Below, in pieces: positions 40,876 through 49,944 of a stretch of 64,000 nt of DNA. The notes beneath the pieces are model-generated. The model saw only the letters and a program-made list of their open reading frames with translations, ran no database searches and was not told the origin of the DNA. The position numbers and the translations under genes are program-made. Within the stretch, counting starts at the first letter, position 1, and each line of letters opens with the position of its first letter. Location of the stretch: the NCBI GenBank assembly GCA_964497615.1, contig CAZCEC010000028.1, positions 13,961 to 77,960 of the forward strand, in the 5' to 3' direction. The stretch comes from CAZCEC01 sp964497615. GTDB lineage: Bacteria; Chloroflexota; Anaerolineae; Anaerolineales; UBA6663.

Positions 40876-43809
40876 TCACGACTGCCCCAGCGCATGCCGG
40901 GCAGCGGCGCGCACGTAATCTTTTTCGGCCGGGTCCGCAGCGATGCGGGCCAGAGTCGTGTTTGCCCGCGCATCTCCGATGCGGCCCAGGGCCTTGACGG
41001 CATACTGTCGCACTTGCGGCAGGGTCTCTGCGGCCAGCATTCGCAGCAGCACCGGTACAGCCTCTGCAGCGCGCAGTTTGCCCAGGGCGGAGGCCGCCAG
41101 CCGCCGCACATTGCCGTCTGGGTCTTCCAGCGCGGCTAATAGGTGGGCAATGGCTTGCGGATCTCGGTCTTCGCCCAGCGCATGCACTTGTGCGGCGCGC
41201 TCGCGTGCGCCAGCGGGCATGAGGTCGAAGGCCGGCGGTGGGTCGGGCGGCAAATCTGCCATGGTTGGCTGCACAGGCACTTCGGCGCCAACTGCCAGGC
41301 GGCCGGCCGGGACCAGCCGGCCATCCGCGTCCTGCCCGAGGCGCCCAGCCGCCAACAGGGTGTCCACATACCTCGTCACTTCCTGCCGCCCATACCCAGC
41401 CAGCCGCCCATACATGGGGTGCTCGGCGTAGGCCAGCGCCTCGTCCACTTGCGCCGCCACCAGCACCTTCGCCGCTGTGCTCCGGCTGAGCCGCCCCGGC
41501 AGCGCAGCCACGCACGCCAGGATGGCATTGACAACCCGGCTATCGTTATTTGCGCCAGGGGTCGCGTCATCTTCTCCGCGCGCGCTTTCGGCCGGCGCTT
41601 CACCCGCCTCAGATGCGTGGCCCGGCAGCCCACTCTGGTCCCGCCGGTGGGCCGCCACCACGCACCGGATCGCCCCATAGCTCACCGCATTCGGCAGCAC
41701 GGCCTTGAGCGGCGACAGGTACTGCACCGACCCCACCTGGGCGATAGCGGCCCGCACCTGCGCCTGAATCTCCGCCGGAACAACGGTGTTGATGTCCGCC
41801 TGCCCCTCCGCAATCAACTCCGCCAGATGGCTGTAGATCGTCTCCAGAGTCAAGCCTCTGGTCGCCGCGATTTGCTCCGGCGTCTGCCCGGTCTTCAACA
41901 GCCGGCCGCTTTCCTGCACGGTCGCCCCTGGTACGCCCCGGAACGGCGCCGGTGACCGGGACGCAGCCGGCGCTCCCGGAATGCCCAGCCGCACCCCGCC
42001 TAGCGGGATCGCTTGCCGCCCATTCAGCGCCGTGTCGCCGCGCGGCGTGAGCGAGAGCACGGGCCGCGTGCCTCCCGCCGACTTCAGGTACCCGCCACTC
42101 AGCAGTTCCGCGATCAAGTCCTTGATGGCCTTCAGCCGCAGAATGGCCAGCTTGCCAAAGTTGCGCGCCTTGGCGTAATTGGCCGTCTCCTTGCTGGCCG
42201 AGCCTTTCAGCACCTGCGCCAGCCGCTCGGCACCAATCGGCCAGGCCAGATGGCGCACCGTGTCCAGCACCACCAGCGCCGCGAACTCAGCCTTGGTCTC
42301 GGCTGGCCGCGCGGGCGCTTCGGCCTCTGGCGCGGCGGCACGGGCCGCGCACCGGTCGCAGCACGGCTCCACCTCAGCCACCGCCGGCGCGTCGTCGCCA
42401 AAGTGCCGCAGCAATGTTTCGCGCCGGCAATCGTCGGTCTCGGCGTAAGCCAGCATGATATCGAGCTGCTTGCGTTTGTGCGCGCGGCGGGCCTCCACCT
42501 GCCGCGCCAGGTCGGCCAGGGCGCGCTCGGGCAGGCTGGCTGTGTCCACGCGCAGCGCGTCATAGCCGTCGTCCGGCAGGCGCCGCAGCGCCCCAGCGGC
42601 CTCAAGCTGCTCCAGCGCCACCCGCAGCTTCACCTCGCCCACGCCGGTCGCCGCCGCCAGCGCCTCGCGGCTCACCCCTTGGGCCGCTTCCGGGCTGCAA
42701 AGAAACGTATGCACGGCGCGCAGTTCGCGGCCCGTGGGCGTATCATTCTCGATGAAGTGCTGGTGCACGAACGAATCGCGCGCCGCGTACAACAGGATGG
42801 CGCGCGCCGGCAGGCCATCGCGCCCGGCACGGCCCGCCTCCTGATAGTAGGCTTCGAGCGAGGCGGGCACGGCATAGTGGAGCACAAAGCGCACGTCCGG
42901 GCGGTCAATGCCCAGGCCAAAGGCATTGGTGGCCGCCACCACCTGCAGGTCGCCGGAAAGAAAAGCGTCCTGCACCTCACTGCGCGTGGCCGAGTCGAGC
43001 CCGGCATGATAGGGCCGCGCTGGAATCCGCAACCGGTCATTCACGAACGCCGCCACCGCCTCGCTGTCGCGCCGCGTCCCGGCGTAGATGATGCCGCCGC
43101 CGTGCCCCTCCCGGCCCGGCGCAAAGCTCTCGCGCAGAAATTCGCCCAACAGCTTGTGCTTGGCGTCTGCGCTGGCGGCCGGCCACACCTCAAAGGACAG
43201 GTTCGGCCGGTTGAACCCAGCCACCAACCGCGCCGCGTCCGGCAGTTCGAGCAGGCGCAGGATGTCGTTCTGGACGTGCGGGGTGGCGGTGGCCGTCAGC
43301 GCCAGGGTGACGGGCGCTTGCAGTTCCCGCCGGGCCTCGGCCACGTGCAGGTAGTCCGGCCGGAAGTCGTGGCCCCATTGAGAGACGCAATGCGCCTCGT
43401 CCACCGCCAGCAGGCTTAGGCTGGCGTGGGCCAGCGCCTGCTGGAAGATGCGGCTGCGCAAGCGCTCCGGCGCCACCAGCACCATCTTGTATTCGCCCGC
43501 CGCCAGCCCGCGCAGCCGCCGGCTCTGTTCGGCGCTATCCAGGCTGGAGTTGATGAAGGTTGCCCGCAGTCCCCGGCGCGCCAGCCCATCCACTTGATCT
43601 TTCATCAGCGCGATCAGCGGCGAAACGATCAGCGCGGTGCCCGGCAGCACCAGCGCGGCCAATTGGTAGATGAGGGATTTGCCCGAGCCGGTGGGCATCA
43701 CCACCAGCACATCGCGCCCGGCCAGCACATGCTCCAGCGCAGCGGCCTGCCCGGGGCGGAAGTCGGGGAACTCGAAGTTTTTTCGCAGGGCGGCGTGGAG
43801 ATCGATCAC
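40876..43809 (-). CDS. recQ: RecQ-family DNA helicase with C-terminal HEAT repeats
   Basis: 977 residues from GTG 43809, much longer than standard RecQ (about 600). Helicase motifs: MPTGSGKS (Walker A, 38-45), DEAHCVSQWGHDFRPDY, ATATP, and QEAGRAGRDGLPARA (motif VI); a RecQ zinc domain with CRRE...CCDRC; an HTH_40-like stretch (LKTGQTPEQIAATRGLTLETIYSHL); a second winged-helix-like part (RLSRSTAAKVLVAA...); and about three HEAT/PBS repeats at the end (LAALEDPDGNVRRLAASALG...). RecQ unwinds forks and D-loops; the HEAT part may bind a partner or DNA. Confidence 0.9.
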   Translation of the reverse strand: MIDLHAALRKNFEFPDFRPGQAAALEHVLAGRDVLVVMPTGSGKSLIYQLAALVLPGTALIVSPLIALMKDQVDGLARRGLRATFINSSLDSAEQSRRLRGLAAGEYKMVLVAPERLRSRIFQQALAHASLSLLAVDEAHCVSQWGHDFRPDYLHVAEARRELQAPVTLALTATATPHVQNDILRLLELPDAARLVAGFNRPNLSFEVWPAASADAKHKLLGEFLRESFAPGREGHGGGIIYAGTRRDSEAVAAFVNDRLRIPARPYHAGLDSATRSEVQDAFLSGDLQVVAATNAFGLGIDRPDVRFVLHYAVPASLEAYYQEAGRAGRDGLPARAILLYAARDSFVHQHFIENDTPTGRELRAVHTFLCSPEAAQGVSREALAAATGVGEVKLRVALEQLEAAGALRRLPDDGYDALRVDTASLPERALADLARQVEARRAHKRKQLDIMLAYAETDDCRRETLLRHFGDDAPAVAEVEPCCDRCAARAAAPEAEAPARPAETKAEFAALVVLDTVRHLAWPIGAERLAQVLKGSASKETANYAKARNFGKLAILRLKAIKDLIAELLSGGYLKSAGGTRPVLSLTPRGDTALNGRQAIPLGGVRLGIPGAPAASRSPAPFRGVPGATVQESGRLLKTGQTPEQIAATRGLTLETIYSHLAELIAEGQADINTVVPAEIQAQVRAAIAQVGSVQYLSPLKAVLPNAVSYGAIRCVVAAHRRDQSGLPGHASEAGEAPAESARGEDDATPGANNDSRVVNAILACVAALPGRLSRSTAAKVLVAAQVDEALAYAEHPMYGRLAGYGRQEVTRYVDTLLAAGRLGQDADGRLVPAGRLAVGAEVPVQPTMADLPPDPPPAFDLMPAGARERAAQVHALGEDRDPQAIAHLLAALEDPDGNVRRLAASALGKLRAAEAVPVLLRMLAAETLPQVRQYAVKALGRIGDARANTTLARIAADPAEKDYVRAAARHALGQS

Positions 43810-43853
43810 GCGCCCAGTTTACGCGGTCTCGCCGGTCGGGGCAATGGCGCGCG

Positions 43854-44300
43854 TCAGGGCATGTTGCTCGGCCCGTACCTTCCGTAGGCCGTGTCCACAT
43901 AGTCCTTGATCGCGCCCGGACTCTCGCCTTCGGCCGTCAGCCGCATCGCGTCGGCCGTAATGTCCACGCAGATTTTGCAGCCCAGCGCGTGCGCGTCAAA
44001 GGTCAGGCTGCCGTCCGGGCCGGGCGCTTGCCAGTAGCAGTCATAGTTGGAGGTGTGCCCAATGGGACTGCAGCCGCAGTAGCATGGGATCGCGCCAGCG
44101 ATGTCCGAGTTCGCGGCGGCGAAACGATAGGCATCCTGCACGGCCACCGGCGCCGCCTGCACCTCGGCCGGCATATCGTGCAGGTGGGCCATGGCGAGCG
44201 GCTGAGGCTCGGCGGGGGCGGCGCTGCCGCAGGCAGCGGTCAGGCCGCTAACGGCCGCCAGGAGAATGGCGCAGGCAAAATGGATGATGCGGCTGGGCAT
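43854..44300 (-). CDS. PCYCGC-motif lipoprotein
   Basis: 148 residues from ATG 44300 behind AGGAG. A lipoprotein signal ends in LTAACGS. The mature part contains PCYCGCSPIGHTSNYDCY and GCKICVD, the Cys-rich signature of the PCYCGC family first seen in Bacillus exported proteins. The six conserved Cys could form disulfides or bind metal outside the cell. Convergent or tandem neighbours (RecQ, sensor proteins) do not suggest a role. Confidence 0.75.
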   Translation of the reverse strand: MPSRIIHFACAILLAAVSGLTAACGSAAPAEPQPLAMAHLHDMPAEVQAAPVAVQDAYRFAAANSDIAGAIPCYCGCSPIGHTSNYDCYWQAPGPDGSLTFDAHALGCKICVDITADAMRLTAEGESPGAIKDYVDTAYGRYGPSNMP

Positions 44301-44366
44301 ACAAGGCGCTCCTGTGTCGGTGCGAACAGTGTAGGCCGCCGGCCAGCCGCCAGGAAGTGACAAACA

Positions 44367-45647
44367 TCACCGGCTTGGGGGCATATCGGCCGGGGCATCG
44401 TTGAGCCACAACGAGACCGCCTCCGGCTGCATGGTTTCCTCCACGGTGGTCACCAGCCGCCGCGTGAGCGGCTCCAACTCTACCTCGTCGCGCAGGCCGG
44501 CTCCAAAGGCCTCCAGCACTTGCGCGGCGTCGTAGCGCCGGCGGTAGAACCGCCGGTCAATCGCCTCCTGCCAGCGGCGGCGCACCGGCACAAACAGCGC
44601 CGCGATCAGCAATGTGGACAGGACGACTACGATCTCTGATTGTTCCTGATCGGTAATGAGCCGCAGAAGCGCTTGCAGGCTGATGACCGCCCCAAAGTAC
44701 ACCAGCGCCAGGGTGGCCGTCAGCACCGCATAGATCAGCGTGCGCCGGATCAGCAGATCAATATCCCACAGCCGGTAGCGCAGGATCGCGAAGGTCAGTG
44801 AGATCGGCAGAGTCGAGAACAGCGCGGCCGTTACGCCCACTGCCAGCATGTACACCGCTAGCCGGCCAGGGCCGGGCGGCGGCAGGAAGATCTCGACCGC
44901 CAGCGTCCAGACAATGATATTGGCCGCCATGCCGGCCAGCCCTGCCAGTACCCACTTCGTCTGCTGGCGCTCAAACTGGGTGGACCGGAAGCGATAGCGA
45001 AATACCTGGGCCGCCACCCCGCTGACAAAGGCGCCCAACAAGGAGGCCACCACAACGATGCGGAGCGGGTTCTCATTTTCGACGGTTGGGCGAAAGGCCA
45101 CGTTGAATGCCATGAGGCCCAATAGCGGCAGGGTCAACGCCCAGGCCCAACGCGGTACCAGGCGTCCATTGGGAAACGTAAACAGGAGCCAGGCGAAGAG
45201 CTGCACTGACAGCGCCTGCAGAAACGCAACCAGGTAGCCGGTCACGGGATACACCCGCGCCAAGGCGGAGCTGCTTTCAGTCATCAGATTGACACCCAGG
45301 CCGATGAAGGCTGGCGCGGCGAGCAGCACCATCCAGGCGTCGCCCCGCCGCCACAGGAGAAGCGCCACCGGCGTCAGGTAGAGCAGGGCGGCCAGGAGTT
45401 CGAGGCCAATCTGGAAGAAGGCGTAATGACTCAGGGACAATCCAACCGCGTCCAGCACGACCACATCCGCGGCCTGCAGGCTCAGGATAGGGCAATGCTC
45501 GGCGGCGCAGGCCCGGCTGAGCTCCTGCCAGCGCGCCGGCAGACCCGCCAAGAAGACCGCCAGCGAGGCTGCGACCATGCCAACGCTGAAGAATCGCGCC
45601 GGGCGCAGCCAGCCGACGGCGGGTTGTGTGTTGCCATCACCCAGCAT
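44367..45647 (-). CDS. multi-helix membrane sensor-like protein (copy B)
   Basis: 426 residues from ATG 45647, overlapping the upstream paralogue by 11 nt. About eight membrane helices, then RYRLWDIDLLIRRTLIYAVL, two more helices and a short cytoplasmic end (RRWQEAIDRRFYRRRYDAAQVLEAFGAGLRDEVEL). This is the sensor half of certain Chloroflexota histidine kinases, but GAF and ATPase domains are absent and the protein stops at the first helix after the linker. It may be a receptor for a separate kinase. It is strongly similar to copy A. Confidence 0.7.
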   Translation of the reverse strand: MLGDGNTQPAVGWLRPARFFSVGMVAASLAVFLAGLPARWQELSRACAAEHCPILSLQAADVVVLDAVGLSLSHYAFFQIGLELLAALLYLTPVALLLWRRGDAWMVLLAAPAFIGLGVNLMTESSSALARVYPVTGYLVAFLQALSVQLFAWLLFTFPNGRLVPRWAWALTLPLLGLMAFNVAFRPTVENENPLRIVVVASLLGAFVSGVAAQVFRYRFRSTQFERQQTKWVLAGLAGMAANIIVWTLAVEIFLPPPGPGRLAVYMLAVGVTAALFSTLPISLTFAILRYRLWDIDLLIRRTLIYAVLTATLALVYFGAVISLQALLRLITDQEQSEIVVVLSTLLIAALFVPVRRRWQEAIDRRFYRRRYDAAQVLEAFGAGLRDEVELEPLTRRLVTTVEETMQPEAVSLWLNDAPADMPPSR

Positions 45648-46926
45648 CGACGGTGTCTCCTGGAGGCGTCTCACGCAGCCACAACGACAGCGCACGCGGC
45701 TGCATCGCGGCATTCACGGTGGACAGCAGGCGGTTCACCAACGGGTCCAACTCCACCTCATCGCGCAGGCCGCTGCCAAACTCGCTCAGCACTTGCGCGG
45801 CATCGTAGCGCTGGCGGTAGAACCGCCGGTCAATCGCCTCCTGCCAGCGGCGGCGCACCGGCACGAACAGCGCCGCGATCGTCAGCGTAGACACCACCAC
45901 ACTGATCTCCGATTGGCCCTCGCCGGTGACCGCCCGCAGCAAGGCTTGCAGAGACACGACGGCCCCGAAGTAGACCAGGACCAGGGTGGCCGTGAGCACG
46001 GCATAGATGAGGGTGCGGCGGATGAGGAGGTCAATGTCCCACAGCCGGTAGCGCATGATGGCGAAGGCCAGCGAGACGGGCAGCGCCGCCAGCGGCACAG
46101 CCATGCCAGCCGTTCCGGCCAGCGAGAACACAATGCGCGCCCGGCCGGCGGGCAGCGGATAGAGCTCAAAGAAGAACAGGTACATTACCATCGCCACGAC
46201 AACGCCCACCAGTCCCAGCATCACCCACTTAGTTTGCTGGCGCTCCACCGCATTTGAAACGCGGCGGTAGCGATAGACCTGGGCCACGACGCCGGCGGCG
46301 ACCAAAGCCAGGAAGACCCACAGAACAACCGGCCGAGTCGGGTTACCGTAGACCAGGGGCGGCCCAAACGGAACGCTGACGGCCAGCCCCAGCGCCACGA
46401 CCACCGCTGCGAGCCAGCCCCAGCGCGGCACCAGGCGGCCGTTGGGAAAGGCAAATAGCAGCCAAACGAAGGGCGCCAGGGCCACGGTCTCCAGCACGGC
46501 GATGGGCCAGGCCAATACCGGTTGGGCACGTGCGAGCGCCCCATCGCTCTCCGCAATGACGGCGGCCCCGAACGCCACCAGCGCCAGGGCCGTCAACAGC
46601 GCCAGCCCCGCATCGCCCCGCCGCCAGACGATCAGCCCGGCCAGCAAGACCAGCAGGGAAACCACGAGCACTTCCACGCTCACATGGAAGCTGGCATAGA
46701 GACCCACCGACAGTCCAAGCTCGGTCAGAGCCTCGGCGTCGGGTGGGGTCAATTCCAACGGGAGGCAAACATCAGCCTCGCACACACGGGTCAACTCGCG
46801 CCAGCGGGCGGGGAGACCAGCCAGGAAGGCAAGCAGGTAGGCGGCAATGGCCAGCAGCGTGAAGCCCAGGGCCAGACGCGGAGTATGACGTGGAGAGGAA
46901 GAGAGTGTTGGCCTGTTCAGCAGCAT
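45637..46926 (-). CDS. multi-helix membrane sensor-like protein (copy A)
   Basis: 429 residues. Same architecture as copy B with identical blocks such as RYRLWDIDLLIRRTLIYAVL and RRWQEAIDRRFY, so they arose by tandem duplication. The extracellular loops differ (copy A CEADVCLPLEL; copy B CAAEHCPILSL, both with a spaced Cys pair). The upstream 230 nt (46927-47156) is divergent to a UroD-family gene and shows no hairpin or clear promoter on this strand. Confidence 0.7.
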   Translation of the reverse strand: MLLNRPTLSSSPRHTPRLALGFTLLAIAAYLLAFLAGLPARWRELTRVCEADVCLPLELTPPDAEALTELGLSVGLYASFHVSVEVLVVSLLVLLAGLIVWRRGDAGLALLTALALVAFGAAVIAESDGALARAQPVLAWPIAVLETVALAPFVWLLFAFPNGRLVPRWGWLAAVVVALGLAVSVPFGPPLVYGNPTRPVVLWVFLALVAAGVVAQVYRYRRVSNAVERQQTKWVMLGLVGVVVAMVMYLFFFELYPLPAGRARIVFSLAGTAGMAVPLAALPVSLAFAIMRYRLWDIDLLIRRTLIYAVLTATLVLVYFGAVVSLQALLRAVTGEGQSEISVVVSTLTIAALFVPVRRRWQEAIDRRFYRQRYDAAQVLSEFGSGLRDEVELDPLVNRLLSTVNAAMQPRALSLWLRETPPGDTVDAG

Positions 46927-47156
46927 CGAGCTCTACAGACAGCGGACGCCACGCCAAACTTAGCATGAATTACCGCATCTGCCAACTTCGCCCGGCATCG
47001 CGTGGTATTGGAGCCGGGGCCCCAGGTGCGTAACCGGCCCGCGATTGAGTAAGATGACGATGGTAATCGCCCTCGCGGCGGTGCACCCTGTACGCGCCAT
47101 CTGGCCTGTTACGATAAACTGTGCTATCAAAGCAGACACTCGAAAGGCGGTGAACA

Positions 47157-48152
47157 GTGGACAAGCGCGAACGGCTGCACGCAACCCTCCAGGGAGAGGC
47201 GGTGGACCGGCCCGCCGTGGCCCTGTGGCGGCACTTCCCGGTGGACGACCAGGACCCTGCCGACCTGGCCGCCGCCACCTTGGAGTGGCAAGCTCAATAC
47301 GACTTTGACTTCGTCAAAGTCACGCCCACCAGCTCGTTCTGCCTCAAGGACTGGGGCGCACGCGACGAGTGGCACGGCAGCGGCGAGGGCACCCGCGACT
47401 ACACCCGGCGCGTCATCCATTCGCCGGACGACTGGACCCGGCTGCCGGTGCTCGATCCCGCCAGCGGGCACCTGGCGGCCCAGGTGGAAGCGCTGCGCCA
47501 GGTGGGCCAGGGCCTGCACGGGGCGACACCCTTCATCCAAACCATCTTCAGCCCGCTCAGCCAGGCCCGCAACCTCGTTGGCGCCGATCTGCTGCCGGTA
47601 CATGCGCGCCTGTATCCTGAGCAGGTGCGGGCCGGTCTGGAGATCATCACTCAGTCCACGCTCCGCTTTATCGAAGCCTGCCGCGCCACAGGCCTGGACG
47701 GCATCTTTTACGCCATGCAGCTTGCCAGCGCGCGCGTGTTCTCCGCGGCCGAATATGCCGCCTTCGGCGAGCCTTACGACCGCCGTCTCCTGGCTGCGGC
47801 GAGCGGCCTGTGGCTGAACGTCTGCCACATCCACGGCGACGATGTGATGTTCGACCTGGCCGCCAGCTATGGCGCGGCCGTCCTGAATTGGCATGACACC
47901 GAAACGCCCCCCACCCTGGCCGAGGGCCTGGCCGCGGTGGCGGCCAAGGGGCCGGGCGCGGTGTGCGGCGGGCTGCGCCAGTGGGAGACGATGGTGCGGG
48001 GCACGCCCGCGCAGGTGCGGGCCGAGGCCGCCCGCGCCCTGGCGGAGACCGGCGGCCGGCGCTTCATCCTCGGCACCGGCTGTGTCACCCCCATCGTGGC
48101 CCCGCGCGCCAACCTGCGCGCTGCCCGCGCCGCCGTCGAGAACCTGAGATAA
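47157..48152 (+). CDS. uroporphyrinogen decarboxylase-family protein
   Basis: 331 residues from GTG 47157 behind AAAGGCGG. TIM-barrel of the UroD/CmuA/MtaA family (DKRERLHATLQGEAVDRPAV at the N-terminus, FYAMQLASARVFSAAEY, CHIHGDD, GTGCVTP at the end). HemE-specific N-terminal RPVWFMRQAGR is absent, so it is not HemE. Family members transfer methyl groups to corrinoid proteins or act on tetrapyrroles. No corrinoid protein is adjacent. The next gene, a transporter, starts 7 nt after its stop. Confidence 0.8.
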   Translation: MDKRERLHATLQGEAVDRPAVALWRHFPVDDQDPADLAAATLEWQAQYDFDFVKVTPTSSFCLKDWGARDEWHGSGEGTRDYTRRVIHSPDDWTRLPVLDPASGHLAAQVEALRQVGQGLHGATPFIQTIFSPLSQARNLVGADLLPVHARLYPEQVRAGLEIITQSTLRFIEACRATGLDGIFYAMQLASARVFSAAEYAAFGEPYDRRLLAAASGLWLNVCHIHGDDVMFDLAASYGAAVLNWHDTETPPTLAEGLAAVAAKGPGAVCGGLRQWETMVRGTPAQVRAEAARALAETGGRRFILGTGCVTPIVAPRANLRAARAAVENLR

Positions 48153-48159
48153 TGCGCCT

Positions 48160-49944
48160 GTGACCCTCCCTATCGTGTTGCTGGCCATCATCGTGGGGGT
48201 GGCGCTCGTGCTCTTCTCGTACGAGTGGATCCCGGCCGATGTGACCGCCCTCGGCGTGCTGCTGGCCCTCATCCTGCTGGGCCTGGTGCCCGCCGAGGCC
48301 GCCTTTGCCGGCTTTGGCAGCGACACGGTGCTCATGCTGCTGGGCCTGCTCATCCTCACAGCGGCGCTGCTCCGCACTGGCGTGGTGGACCTGGCCGGGC
48401 GCACCCTGCTGCGCTACACCAGCGACAACCCCACCCGCCTGATGGCCCTGATCATGGTGGCGGCCTCCAGCCTGAGCGCCTTCATCAGCAACACCGCCGG
48501 CACGGCCTTCTTCCTGCCCGTGACTGTGGGGTTGGCGCGGCGCAAGCACATCAGCCCCTCCAGGCTGCTCATGCCGCTGGCGTTTGCGGCCATCCTCGCC
48601 AGTTCCATGACCCTGATCAGCACCTCCACCAACCTGGTCGTCAACGGCCTCATGACTCAGGCCGGTCTTGCCCCTATGGGCATGTTTGAGTTGACGCCTG
48701 TCGGTCTGCCCATTGTGGTAATGGGCCTCGCCTACATGCTGTTCATTGGCCGGCGCCTGTTGCCCGATGCGCCTCACCAGGACGCGGCCGGCGACTCGTT
48801 TGAGGTGCGGCCCTATCTGGCGGAGATTCTGGTCCTTCCCAACTCGCCACTGGTGGGGAAAACCCTGGCGGAGTCGGGGCTGGGCCGCGACCTGGAGTTG
48901 GTGGTGCTGCGGGTGACGCGGGGCACGACGCGCGAGCCGGCCCCCGTGGCCACCACCCGGTTGGAAGCCGGCGACGTGCTGCTGGTCGAGGGCCAGCGCG
49001 AGCAGATCCTCAAGGTGAAAGATACAGCCGGCATCGACATCAAGGCCGATGTGGAACTATCCGACCCGAGCCTGCAAACCGACGAAGTGGGCCTGGTGGA
49101 AGTTATCCTGCTGCCGCGCTCGCCGCTCATTGGCCGCACCCTGCGCGGCTATCAATTCCGCGAGCGGCACGGGCTGCAAGTGCTCGGCCTCAGCCGGCTG
49201 GGAGAAATCGCTGGGCGCAAACTCAGCCAGGTGTCGCTGCGGATGGGCGATGTGCTGCTGGTGCAGGGCAATCGGGCCAACATCGCCGCGCTGGCTTCGG
49301 GTAACGTTTTCCGCGTCCTCGGCGCCGTGGACGACAAACGGCCCAACGTGCGCCGGGCGCCCCTGGCTGTAGCCATCTTCGTAGGGGCGCTGCTGGCCGC
49401 CACCTTCAACTGGCTGTCGCTGCCGGTCGCGTTGCTGGCCGGTGCGTTCCTGGCCTTCGTCACCCGCTGCATCACCCCGGAAGAGGCCTACCGCGAAGTC
49501 GAATGGAAGGTGCTGATCCTGATCGGCTGCATGCTGGCGTTGGGCACCGCCATGACCCACACCGGCGCGGCGGAACTGGTGGCCGGCTGGGTTGCCCGCG
49601 CCACTGCGGGGGCCAGCCCGATGTGGCTGCTGACTGGTTTCTTTGTGCTGACTGTCGTGCTCACTCAGCCCATGTCCAACCAGGCCGCGGCCGTCGTCGT
49701 GCTGCCCGTCGCCCTGCAAACCGCCGTGCAGCTCGATCTCAATCCGCGCACCTTTGCCATGATGATCGCGGTGGCGGCCAGTTGCTCCTTCCTGACCCCC
49801 CTCGAACCCGCCTGCTTGCTGGTCTATGGCCCCGGCCGCTACCGCTTCTTCGACTTCGTCCGCGTCGGCGCGCTGCTGACGGTGGTGATCTTCCTGATCG
49901 CTATTGTGCTTGTGCCGCTGGTGTGGCCTCTTGCGGCCGGCTAG
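48160..49944 (+). CDS. SLC13/CitM-like permease with two RCK_C domains
   Basis: 594 residues from GTG 48160. Two sets of helices of the ion-transporter superfamily (NTAGTAFFLPV and SMTLISTSTNLVVNG in the first half; PMSNQAAAVVVLPVA in the second) flank a central cytoplasmic insertion with two TrkA-C (RCK_C) domains (LVLPNSPLVGKTLAESGLG... and VILLPRSPLIGRTLRGYQF...). This layout is common for anion/dicarboxylate or sulfate permeases (SLC13/DASS). Cargo unknown. It overlaps the convergent esterase by 4 nt. Confidence 0.85.
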   Translation: MTLPIVLLAIIVGVALVLFSYEWIPADVTALGVLLALILLGLVPAEAAFAGFGSDTVLMLLGLLILTAALLRTGVVDLAGRTLLRYTSDNPTRLMALIMVAASSLSAFISNTAGTAFFLPVTVGLARRKHISPSRLLMPLAFAAILASSMTLISTSTNLVVNGLMTQAGLAPMGMFELTPVGLPIVVMGLAYMLFIGRRLLPDAPHQDAAGDSFEVRPYLAEILVLPNSPLVGKTLAESGLGRDLELVVLRVTRGTTREPAPVATTRLEAGDVLLVEGQREQILKVKDTAGIDIKADVELSDPSLQTDEVGLVEVILLPRSPLIGRTLRGYQFRERHGLQVLGLSRLGEIAGRKLSQVSLRMGDVLLVQGNRANIAALASGNVFRVLGAVDDKRPNVRRAPLAVAIFVGALLAATFNWLSLPVALLAGAFLAFVTRCITPEEAYREVEWKVLILIGCMLALGTAMTHTGAAELVAGWVARATAGASPMWLLTGFFVLTVVLTQPMSNQAAAVVVLPVALQTAVQLDLNPRTFAMMIAVAASCSFLTPLEPACLLVYGPGRYRFFDFVRVGALLTVVIFLIAIVLVPLVWPLAAG

